Positions 25,901 to 35,000 of a DNA stretch of 64,000 bases are shown here, in pieces. The notes below the pieces were generated by a model. The model searched no databases. It was not told the origin of the DNA and saw nothing but the letters and a program-made list of their open reading frames with translations. Made by a program: the position numbers and the translations under genes. Numbering within the stretch: the stretch's first letter is position 1; each line of letters starts with the position of its first letter. The DNA is from Caenorhabditis elegans (lineage: Eukaryota > Nematoda > Chromadorea > Rhabditida > Rhabditidae). Location of the stretch: NCBI RefSeq assembly GCF_000002985.6, contig NC_003282.8:2170001-2234000 (forward strand), in the 5' to 3' direction.

Positions 25901-27930
25901 CGTCGAAAATCTCACGTTTAGCCTATAGTTTTGTCAGTTTTCATATGTGAATTGAGTTTTTTTAAGCTTTTTAGCCTTCGGATATGGAAAACTTTTCCAA
26001 AATGGAAATTTTCAGTATTTTCTTTGAATTTCAAATTTTCACTAATGTTAGGCCTTTTTTCGAGCCGCCATAACGTTTTTTTGAAAAAAATTCGAGAAGT
26101 TTCATTATCAATTTCGGTGTTTTCAGACAATTTTGAGTCTAATAAAGAATTTTAAAAAATTCGATTACACTACATTTAAAGAGTTTCCTTCTTCTAAAAA
26201 CTCGGATATTTTACTTCTGTAAGCTTTTCCAAAATGGAAATTTCAGAGTTATTTCCTTGATTGGTTTTTTTGCACACATTTCTTCCAATAGCCAATAGCA
26301 CAAGGAAATTAAATTCTCTCCCTTTTGCGCCGCGAATTAATTAGTGTTTGGAGACTCAAATGGTGTTAGAAAAAGAGGTTTTCTCCGTTTTTTGTTCCTC
26401 ACTAGATTTTCACTTGAAAGTGATTTTTATTACACGTCAAAAGTAGCGAGAAATTTCACATTTTAAGTTAAAAATTCGATTATTCAATTTTTAACTTAAA
26501 ATGTGCAATTTCTCGCTACTTTTGACGTGTAATAAAAATCACTTTCAAGTGAAAATCTAGTGAGGAACAAAAAACGGAGAAAACCTCTTTTTCTAACACC
26601 ATTTGAGTCTCCAAACACTAATTAATTCGCGGCGCAAAAGGGAGAGAATTTAATTTCCTTGTGCTATTGGCTATTGGAAGAAATGTGTGCAAAAAAACCA
26701 ATCAAGGAAATAACTCTGAAATTTCCATTTTGGAAAAGCTTACAGAAGTAAAATATCCGAGTTTTTAGAAGAAGGAAACTCTTTAAATGTAGTGTAATCG
26801 AATTTTTAAAATTTCTTTATTAGACTCAAAATTGTCTGAAAACACCGAATTTCACAATGAAACTTCTCGAATTTTTTTCAAAAAAACGTTATGGCGGCTC
26901 GAAAAAAGGCCTAACATTAGTGAAAATTTGAAATTTGACCGACTTGTCAATGTCTCAGCGGCTGGAACCACAATTTTTTTTTGAAATTGTCGTCTAATTT
27001 TGGGATTATCTTGCGTTTTCAGCTTTATTTAGGTATTTAAAAGAGAGAGAGTGAGAGAATTGATAAAAAATTCTTCGTCCATCGGCTTTTAAATACCTAA
27101 ATAAAGCTGAAAACGCAAGATAATCGACCTGCACATACCCAAAATTAGACGATAATTTCAAAAAAAATTGTTTCCAGCCGCTGCGACATTGACAAGTTGG
27201 TCAAATTTCAAATTTTCACTAATTTTAGGCCAGTTTTCGAGCCGCCATAACGTTTTTTTTTTTTTGAAAAAAAATTTATCTTTAAAATCGAGAATTGGAA
27301 TTTTTCGGTAAATGTTGTAGAATTTTCTTGAAAATTTTTTTTTTTAATGAGTCAGGAGGCCTTCTGACAATTTTAGAAATCCTGCTGATTCAAGAGTTTT
27401 CACCTGAAACACTCGAAAATTCAACATTTTTTCACCAGAAAAAACGCATTTTCAGCTAGAAATACATATATAATATATAGGAGAAAAACGGATATTTTGA
27501 CTGGAAATTTTGGATTTTAGAGCTCTTTTTTGAGTGAAAAATTGAAAAAAAAAGTATGAAATTCCGGATTTTTTCTTTTTTGGGACGAAAAAATTCGCAA
27601 AAAATTTCAACTCTCCACAATGGGAAAATTTTTTGCGAATTTTTTCGTCCCAAAAAAGAAAAAATCCGGAATTTCATACTTTTTTTCAATTTTTCACTCA
27701 AAAAAGAGCTCTAAAATCCAAAATTTCCAGTCAAAATATCCGTTTTTTCTCCTATATATATTTTTTTATCTATCCAATCCATCCTGAAATTCCATAAAAT
27801 TGACTCTAAAATGAATTATTTTCCTCCAAGAAATGTACTTTTTTTCCTCACAAAAAAACCGGTTTTCTCCTCGAAAACTTCACATAATAATTCACTTTTT
27901 TTTTCTTTTTGCAGACGCCGTCGCTACTAA
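7930..27930 (+). CDS. Putative RNA-binding protein with RRM-like segments and an RGG-rich tail
   Basis: Thirteen exons join in frame to 678 residues: 7930-8031, 8077-8138, 8190-8310, 8362-8403, 9392-9713, 11077-11193, 12080-12542, 14432-14607, 18111-18494, 19747-19843, 21475-21545, 22640-22703, 27915-27930. Residues 1-34 are acidic. About 55-145 holds an RRM-like beta motif (SVWLSGIP). 170-212 is Asp/Glu-rich, and 218-235 is Lys-rich. 264-346 (KKLIIDNL) and 372-440 (MQLIVKIL ... PCAVVKFETAEEA) look like degenerate RRM folds. 530-590 is an Arg-Gly-Gly/Ser box, and the tail is Ser/Tyr/Arg-rich, ending RRRY. RGG and RRM regions normally bind RNA in nucleus or cytoplasm. The specific family is not recognised. 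Three junctions need care: the intron 2 donor (GTAATG) avoids a TAA, the intron 5 donor is a weak GTTCGC, and the intron 10 donor (GTTAGT) avoids a TAG. Introns are up to 5.2 kb and full of fold-backs. Confidence 0.82.
9714..11076 (+). repeat. Intron 5 with diverged direct duplications
   Basis: About 9742-9886 and 10300-10452 are related copies (shared CTCAAAACTAGAAAAACATC-like and TTTTGGCTTGAGAAAACCAT-like blocks), with further partial copies to about 10620. No exon is supported inside. Confidence 0.65.
11194..12079 (+). repeat. Intron 6, degenerate short tandem repeat (AAAACTCC..CGATTTTTCACT)
   Basis: The intron is dominated by a roughly 30-bp degenerate unit of CGATTTTTCACT and AAAAACTCCAAAAAA, clearest at 11800-12060. 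It ends in TTTTGCAG before exon 7. Confidence 0.7.
12543..13010 (+). repeat. Minisatellite-like array of AAAATAGCTTAAAATTGACTG units in intron 7
   Basis: About twenty degenerate copies of a 20-24 bp unit (AATAGCTTAAAATTSACTRA type) lie between the exon 7 donor and the large palindrome. Confidence 0.75.
13011..14361. repeat. 1.35-kb palindrome (arms about 650 bp) in intron 7
   Basis: The left arm, 13011-13656, is the reverse complement of the right arm, 13679-14361, around a 22-nt centre. Register drifts little, apart from an extra piece of about 40 nt in the right arm near 14260-14300. An inner palindrome at 13363-13969 is bounded by TTAA and the terminal sequence TTAAAGGAGGACTAACGG, like a TTAA-target fold-back element. 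A stray copy of that terminus (TCGAAATCGTCCGAACCG) follows at 14361-14390. Confidence 0.9.
15776..16762. repeat. Composite fold-back in intron 8 containing a TTAA-family element
   Basis: Inner arms of about 285 bp (16029-16315 against 16330-16600) belong to the TTAAAGGTGGAGTACCG family. Outside them a second inverted pair (about 15776-15960 against 16608-16762) continues the palindrome. The right arm lacks the terminal 25-30 bp of the TTAA element, so the join is not a simple insertion. Confidence 0.85.
17288..18074. repeat. 787-bp palindromic element with CACTGCAACTTTTTCCTC termini, copy 1 (intron 8)
   Basis: It starts CACTGCAACTTTTTCCTCA and ends with the exact inverse. Arms are nearly full length around a centre at about 17680. 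The right end abuts exon 9 by only 36 bp. It matches the copy at 36952-37739. No clear target duplication. Probably a non-autonomous DNA transposon. Confidence 0.88.
19099..19693. repeat. TTAA-flanked fold-back element, copy 2 (intron 9)
   Basis: Bounded by TTAA on both sides, with termini TTAAAGGTGGAGTACCG and GGTACTCAACCTTTAA and a 595-bp span. The centre is a GTGGGGCACAAATAAAA...GGTGCCCCA hairpin. The last intron bases and exon 10 follow at 19747. Confidence 0.88.
20329..21170. repeat. 0.84-kb fold-back in intron 10, bounded by C/G runs
   Basis: Arms 20329-20714 and 20799-21170. The loop (about 20715-20798) contains a fragment of the palindromic repeat seen at 39938-40211 (TTTGACGCGCAAAATATCTC). 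The left end is a run of 19 C and the right end a run of 6 G. Confidence 0.88.
21171..21474 (+). other. Rest of intron 10
   Basis: AT-rich, with a (TA)n run at about 21391-21420. No repeat family or coding sequence recognised. Confidence 0.4.
21546..22639 (+). repeat. Intron 11 with weak direct repeats
   Basis: Blocks such as TTTGGCTTGAAAATTGAAGAATTTC recur near 21556, 21728 and 22098, suggesting old tandem duplication. No coding sequence. Confidence 0.5.
22704..24430 (+). other. First third of the 5.2-kb intron 12, mostly unique sequence
   Basis: It contains a relatively GC-rich unique stretch at about 23040-23300 (AATGACGTCACTTTAAT, GGCCGCGTGTTGTTTC) and another at about 23660-23770. Either could be an intronic regulatory element or internal promoter. 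No exon joins in phase here. Confidence 0.4.
24431..25565. repeat. Imperfect inverted repeat with TATAGTCATTATAGG ends, interrupted by a TTAA element
   Basis: The outer inverted pair (about 24431-24560 against 25420-25565; ends TTATAGTCATTATAGG and CCCTATAATAATGACTATAA) encloses the TTAA element at 24619-25218 and a small AGTGTTAAATA hairpin at about 25245-25385. This reads as one DNA element nested in another. Confidence 0.78.
24619..25218. repeat. TTAA-flanked fold-back element, copy 3 (intron 12)
   Basis: 600 bp, TTAA at both edges, termini TTAAAGGTGGAGTACCG and CGGTACTCCACCTTTAA. Nearly the same length and sequence as the copy at 19099. Confidence 0.9.
26028..26934. repeat. 907-bp nearly perfect palindrome (intron 12)
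   Basis: The two arms are reverse complements with a constant register (paired coordinates sum to about 52962 over the whole length) and a 7-nt centre near 26481. In the 320-bp inner arms I see only one mismatch (near 26457). The arm holds sequence not seen elsewhere in the window, such as GCGCCGCGAATTAATTAGTG. Confidence 0.92.
26800..27270. repeat. Fold-back element with TTAGACTCAAAATTGTCTG end, related to 45.1-45.66 kb
   Basis: Central inverted pair around a TTTAGGTATTTAAAAG/CTTTTAAATACCTAAA hairpin at 27028-27105, with GCCGCCATAACG near both ends. Its left end is shared with the neighbouring 26028-26934 palindrome. The right end is degraded by a T/A run. Confidence 0.75.
27471..27760. repeat. 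About 290-bp fold-back at the end of intron 12
   Basis: About 27471-27608 pairs with 27625-27760 (GGATATTTTGACTGGAAATT and its inverse). The right arm continues into the 138-bp segment duplicated at 28786. Confidence 0.85.
27681..27818. repeat. 138-bp direct repeat, copy 1 (intron 12)
   Basis: Matches 28786-28924 with few differences, including AAAAGAGCTCTAAAATCC, the CTATCCAATCCATCCTG block and a shared right end AAAATGAATTA. Confidence 0.9.
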
Positions 27931-29000
27931 CTGCTTCTTCTTCGTCTCCAACAACTACAATCGAAACATTCTTCATCATATTTTACTACTTTTTATTCCA
28001 AACAATACTCCACGTAAAACTACCGATTTTCTTCTTCTTATTTATTTATTATTCTCTCTAGATCTCTTTGGTTCTGTTTCAAGTCTTGAAGAGGTCTCTT
28101 CTTTTTTTTCCTGTTTTTCTGTTTTTACCGCGGAAATTTTGAATTTATTGAGCTAAAATCGAGAAATTTGGCTGAAAATGGTCAATTTTGAAGGAAAAAT
28201 TGAAAATTTCACCCAAAATTTGACCTACAATTGATTATTTTCAGTTAATAATAATTATTTTTCAAAAATGCTAAATTTTGTGATGAAAATCATGAAAATT
28301 CCAGATTCTCATCGAAATTTTGGGATTTTTCTGAAATTGTACATAATTTCCCCGAATTTTTGGTAAATTTTCCTGAAATTGACAAATTCTGAATTTTGGA
28401 ATTTTTCCTGAAAATTTAGAATTTTTCTGGAATTTCTGGAATTTTTAGTATATTATTGAAGTTTTAAGAATTTTCGAAAGAATAGGGAATATCCTAATTT
28501 TTTTTTTAAAACGAAATTTCAATTTTCTAAAAATTGAAAACATTCTGAATTTCTCCCCGAATTTTTCTGGAATTTTTGGGATTTTGCGGAAATTTTTAAA
28601 TTTTTCTGGAATTTCAGCATTTTTCTCGAAAAATGGGAAATTTTTCAAAAAAAATGTTTTTTTGAAATTCTCGAATTATGGTTTTTTTTGTCAAAATTTT
28701 TGAATAATCAGCTCTTTTCCTATTTTTTTTTGGGAATATTTTCAAAAATTGTGGCTAATTTTCATTCAAATCTGCAATTTTACACCTTTTTTTCAATTTT
28801 CTACTCAAAAAAGAGCTCTAAAATCCAAAATTTCCAGTCAAAATATCCGTTTTTTCTCCTATATATTTTTTTTATCTATCCAATCCATCCTGAAATTCCA
28901 TAAAATTGACTCTAAAATGAATTATATTGTGCCAATATTTTCCTCTGATTTTCCTCATTTTCCGTCAGTTTTTTGCTGTTTTATATCTTTTTTTTTCCCC
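27931..29000 (+). promoter_or_regulatory. 3' region of the RNA-binding gene and upstream region of the SLC10 gene
   Basis: The first 150 bases are unique and pyrimidine-rich (likely 3' UTR; no AATAAA seen). About 28140-28680 is AT-rich with GGAATTTTTCTGGAATTT-type short repeats. Then comes the 138-bp repeat copy. The 1.1-kb spacing is larger than usual for a nematode operon, so an independent promoter is more likely. Confidence 0.4.
28786..28924. repeat. 138-bp direct repeat, copy 2 (between genes)
   Basis: Copy of 27681-27818. It lies between the stop codon of the RNA-binding gene and the leader acceptor of the SLC10 gene, so the terminal exon 27915-27930 is bracketed by the two copies. Confidence 0.9.
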
Positions 29001-29041
29001 CGATTTTTCAGCCTAAAAAGCCCCAAATTTCCAATTTTAGG
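29001..29041 (+). promoter_or_regulatory. Two candidate spliced-leader acceptors of the SLC10 gene
   Basis: CGATTTTTCAG ends at 29011 and CCAATTTTAG ends at 29040, giving leaders of 67 or 38 nt before the ATG at 29079. The first has the better consensus. Confidence 0.5.
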
Positions 29042-29078
29042 ACAATTTCCGTTTGGTTTTTGCCACTTGGTAACAATA

Positions 29079-32000
29079 ATGGGTCACATTTCCGGAAAAC
29101 AATGCCCTATGGTATTGATTATTCGGCTGCTGTTACAGGTGAGCCAGTTTTTAAAAAAAAATTAGTGTTTTTGAGCCAAAAAATTTAAAATTTCATAAAA
29201 ATCACAATTTTTCAAATTCTGAAAATCTAAAAAAAAATTTTCAATTGAAAATTTTGGTTTTTGAGGAAAAAATCTAAATTTGAAAAAAAAAAGAAATTCA
29301 GAAAGTAGTTTAAAAATCATTTTTTTAGCGAAAAAATTTAAAAATGTATATTTTTGAAGAAAAATATTTACAAATTCAAATTTCTGCATAAAAAACGGAT
29401 TTTTCAAAATTTTTGACCTAAAAATCTGACTTTTATTCAGATTTTTACATTGCATTGAAAATTCAAAATTTTTAGAAATATTCTAATTTTTGCCTAGAAA
29501 ATTTGATTTTTTTTTTGGAAAACATTGGATAAAATGGAGCGTTTTTGGCAATTTTTCATATTTTTAATATATATAAAATTTTGAAAAACACCAAAAATTT
29601 TGATGAAAATTGTGAATTTCTCACATTTTTTAGTGAAAAATTCGACTTTTTTTTAATCGAGAATTTCAAGAAAAACACATTTTTCACATGAAAATTGGCG
29701 TTTTTAACAGAGTTTAGTGTTAAAAAACCTTGAAAAATCCCGATTTAGATGAGATTTTTAATATTTTAACTTGAAAATTGCATATTCAGAGCAATTTCCG
29801 AAGAAAAAAAAAATAGATTTGAACAACAATTTTTTGGCCAAAAAAAAGAGGGCATTTTTGAATTAAAAAATTGTATTTTTAGCGAAATTTCAATCAATTT
29901 CGACAAGTTTTTTTCGGAATTTTAATCTAAATCTCGGCTGGAAAATTGAATTTTCCCCGAAAAAACCCTCAAAAAATATCAAAAATATTCAAATTCCCGC
30001 GCCAAAAAATCACCGAAAAAATCACAGATTTACCCAAAAACCGCATATTTTTTTTCAGAAAAACCTCAAAATTCCCGAATTCTCTATTTCAGACCGGGAA
30101 AAATGTGAAAAAAAATTTTATTTAAAAAAACCACGATTTTCCACAAAAAAGCCTAAAATATATATTTTGTCGCAGCTTAAAACTCTCAAATTTAGACAAT
30201 TTTTAGTGAAAAAATTGCAAAAACCCACTATTTCTCCAGAAAATTCTACTTAAAATCCAAAATACAGGCTATTTTCATCCATTTTTTCGGTGAAAAAACT
30301 CAAAAATTGACAATTTTTCCAGGAAAAAAACTATAAAAATCCGAAAATTTGAAATTTTATAGTGAAAAATAGAAAAAAAAAGAGAAAAACCGTCCATTTT
30401 TTACAGTTATCATCAACAGTATCAGCTGAATTGAGCCGTTCAATGACACTCACCTATTCGCCGCAATCAATTCATGATTTGGAAGAATATGGTTCAACTG
30501 ATGTCAATGTTACGTTGAAATTCCCGAAAAATGAATTTGAAACTGAAAATATTGAGCATTATGCGCTCAGTGTCAAGTGAGTTGGCAGCAGAAAAACGCG
30601 ACGAAAAAATGGATGAAAATTAAAGTTTTTAGCAAAAAAAATCATTTAAAATAGAGAAAAATTATGAAAAACTCCTTTTTTTAACGGATTTTTATAGTTT
30701 TTTTCTGGAAAAATTGTGAATTTTTGAGTTTTTTCACCGAAAAATGGATAAAATTGCCTGAATTCAGGATTTTAAGCGTTTTCCGTACAATTTTTGCGTT
30801 TTTTTTCCCAAAAAATAGTCAGAAAAGGCAAATTTTTACATTTTTTTCACCAGGAAACTGAAATTTATCGGCAATTTATGTTTAAAAAAAAATGTAAAAA
30901 TTTGCCTTTTCTGATTATTTTTTGGGAAAAAAACGCAAAAATTGTACGGAAAACGCTTAAAATCCTGAATTCAGGCAATTTTATCCATTTTTCGGTGAAA
31001 AAACTCAAAAATTCACAATTTTTCCAGAGAAAAAAAAACTATAAAAATCCGTTAAAAAAAGAAAAATTATTGCAGTTTTCAGAAAAACTTCAAAATTCCC
31101 AAATTCTCAATTTGAAACCGCGAAAAATGCGAAAAAATGGATGAAAAATGATGTTTTAGCCTAAAAATCATTTAAAATAGAGAAAAATTATGAAAAACCC
31201 CTATAAATTTCAGTTTTCAGGTGAAAAAAATGTAAAAATTTGCCTTTTTTTTGCCCATTTTCTTGAGAAAAATCGCCAAAATGGCACACTTTTTGTCGGA
31301 AAAAAACTAGATAATTTGTAAATTACTGTAATTTTTTAATTTTTACGAAAAAAATCTCAAAATGTTATGAAAACTATAGTTTTAGCCGGGAAAAGGAGGC
31401 AAAAATTTCCATATTTCTGCTAAAAATTTGTACAAAAATTCACAGAATACTCTCGATTTTACAAAATTAAAATGGAAAAAATTACAGTTTTACCCGAAAA
31501 ACTTTTTTTTTCGCCTAAAATTCCCGAAATTTTCAATTTAAAGTCAAAAAAAATTTAAAAATGAGAAAAATCTTTGGAAAACGCTTAAAATCCTAAATTC
31601 AGGCAATTTTATCCATTTTTCGGTGAAAAAACTCACAAATTCACAATTTTTCCAGGAAAAAAGTATAAAAATCCGTTTAAAAAATGGAAAAAATTACAGA
31701 TTTACCCAAAAACCGCACATTTTTTTTTTCAGAAAAACCTCAAAATTCCCGAATTCTCTCTATTTCAGACCGGGAAAAATGTGTAAAAAAAACATTTTTA
31801 TTTAAAAAAAACCACGATTTTCCACAAAAAAGCCTAAAATATATATTTTGGCAGCTTAAAATTCACTCAAATTTAGACAATTTTTAGTTAAAAAATTGCA
31901 AAAACCCACAATTTCTCCAGAAAATTCTACTTAAAATCCAAAATACAGGCAATTTTAACCATTTTTTCGGTGAAAAAACTCAAAAATTGGCAATTTTTGC

Positions 32001-35000
32001 AGAAAAAAACTATAAAAATCCGAAAATTTGAAATTTTATAGTGAAAAATAGAAAAAAAACCTGTATTTCTCTGAAAATCTCTGAAAATGAAAAAAAAAAA
32101 AGAGAAAAAGCCTAAATTCAGGCAATTTTACCCATTTTTTTCCATTATTTTCTGTGAAAAAAACTCAAAAATAGCCTAAAATCCCAACTATTGCAGTTTT
32201 AAAGTTTAAAAATCCTGAAAAAGACGATTTTTTCCAGAAAAAGAACTTTATAAATCCCATAATTATCCCGGAAAAAGCTAAAAAATTTACAGTTTTACGC
32301 CCGAAAAACCTTGATTTTTTCATTTTTCCAAGAAAAACTCCAAGAAAAAGCTTAAAATTTCATATTTTTTTAGCTCATTTCACCCGGAAACAGCGACAGC
32401 AGACTACAACACAGAAAAGCTAAAAACTGAGCAATTTCGTCTAAACGGTCAATTCTACGAAACTGAGACAATTATCACGATAAATGGAAATCTTTTGGGA
32501 AAAACTGCGATGAAAATGCGTCTTGTACCCGCCGCCGAATACTACAATGAGACAAGAAGCCAATTTGAGTGGAAAACTGAAAAATTGAATTCACCGAAAT
32601 TGGCTGAAAATGAGCCGCTGCGTGGTGGTGGCGGCGATTGGCTCGATGTTTGGGTTGTTCGATCGAAAGAATCACGTCGGCTTACTGTATATTTCGTTAT
32701 TTCTGTAGTTGTGCTCATCTCGATGGCAAATGTTATGATGGGTTGTGAGGTACAGCAAAAATCTCTAAACTTTTCGTGAAAAAATGACTGAAAAACTCTA
32801 AATTTGACCCGAAAATGTGAAAAAATTACTTAAAAATCATGAAAATCGACTCAAAAATCATTAGAAACTTCAATTTTTGGCAAAAAACTACGCTGACACG
32901 CTGAAAATTGAGCGAAACTTATGAAAAATATATATTTCCATGAAAAACGAGTGAAAAGCTTTAAGTTTGACCCAAAAAAGTGGAAAAATCACTCAAAAAT
33001 CATGGAAATCAACTCAAAAATCATTAGAAACTTCAATTTTTGGCGAAAATACGCTGAAAATCGAAAAATTGAGTGACAAAGTATATATTTTCCTGAAAAA
33101 CGAGTAAAAAGCTTTAAATTTGACCCTAAAAATTGAAAACATCACTCAAAAATCGTGAAAATCGGTCAATTTCCATTAAAAACTACTCAACAATCTTTAG
33201 AAACAGCAATTTTTGGCGAAATTACGCTGAAAATCTGAAAATTGAGTGAAACTTCTGAAAAATACATATTTTCACAAAAAAAAAATGGCTGAAAAGCTTA
33301 AATTTGAGCGAGAAAATCATGAAAATCTAGGTATTTCCACGAAAACTACCCAAAAATCATTGAAAAATTGTTAATTTTGGCCGAATATCGAATTTTTGAA
33401 AAAAAAAATGGATAGTTGCTTTCTGCAAATTATGTCAAATACGGCAAAAATCAACACAGAAATTCAAAATTTCCACCGCTGCAAGTGCGCCCCATTGAAA
33501 AAAATGAATTTTTGTTTTTTTTTTCTCAATGGGGCGCACTTGCAGCGGTGGAAATTTTGAATTTCTGTGTTGTTTTTTGCCGTATTTGACATAATTTGCA
33601 GAAAGCAACTATCCAATTTTTTTTCAAAAATTCGATATTCGGTCAAAATTAACAATTTTTCAATGATTTTTGGGTAGTTTTCGTGGAAATACCTAGATTT
33701 TCATGATTTTCTCGCTCAAATTTAAGCTTTTCAGCCATTTTTTTTTGTGAAAATATGTATTTTTCAGAAGTTTCACTCAATTTTCAGATTTTCAGCGTAA
33801 TTTCGCCAAAAATTGCTGTTTCTAAAGATTGTTGAGTAGTTTTTAATGGAAATTGACCGATTTTCACGATTTTTGAGTGATGTTTTCAATTTTTAGGGTC
33901 AAATTTAAAGCTTTTTACTCGTTTTTCAGGAAAATATATACTTTGTCACTCAATTTTTCGATTTTCAGCGTATTTTCGCCAAAAATTGAAGTTTCTAATG
34001 ATTTTTGAGTTGATTTTACTGATTTTTCCACTTTTTAGGGTCAAATTTAAAGCTTTTCACTCGTCATTCTGGTACCATAGGCGTGTTTTAAAGCAATTTC
34101 CCCACAGAGTGTAGTCCCCACCTTTAATTTTCCAAATTTTTTGCAGCTCGACATTGACGCTGTGCTCGCCACGTTGAAAAAGCCAGTTGCTCCAGGAATT
34201 GGGCTCTTTGCTCAATTCATCATAATGCCTCTGCTCTCATATCTCATCGCCTACGCAATATTCATGCCGCGTGGATTATATTCAATGGCTCTTGGGCTCT
34301 TTGTAACTGGATGCTCCCCAGGCGGTGGAGCATCGAATTTCTGGACTTTATTATTGGATGGAAACCTGAATTTATCAGTTACAATGACATTTATATCGAC
34401 GATTTGTTCGTTGGTTATGATGCCTGCGTGGTTGTATTTCTTGGGACATCCATTCCTGCAGGGGTTCAATTCAACGGCAGTGATAAAGGTGAAAATCCTG
34501 GAAAAAACGGCGAAAATCGCTTTGGAAATTGGAAAAAGCCTATGAAAATATGTGAAAAATCGGTAGAAATAAGCAAAAATTCGATAAAATTCGATGAAAA
34601 AAAACTTTAAAGTGGAAAAAACCTCTAAAAATCAGCATTTTTATTATATTAAAATTTTTGGAAACAAAAAAAAAAATTTTTTTTTGGAGGAAAAATTGAA
34701 AAATTGGCTTTAAATTCTGAAGAAACGTCGAAAATGACCGAAAAAATTGAAAATTTTGAAAAAACAATTTTGGACCATTTTCCTCCATTTTTAGTCACTT
34801 AATTTCTGAGAAAGGTAAAAAATTGACTGAAAAATTGTAAAATTCCATGAAAATTGGTGAAAAATGTCAAATTTTTGGGCAAAATTTCAAAAATTGTCAA
34901 AAAATCGGTCATAGAGGTGAAAATCCTGAAAAAACGGAGAAAATCGCTTAAAAATTGGAAAAACTCGACAGAAATTAACAAAAATAGCGGAAATCGGATG

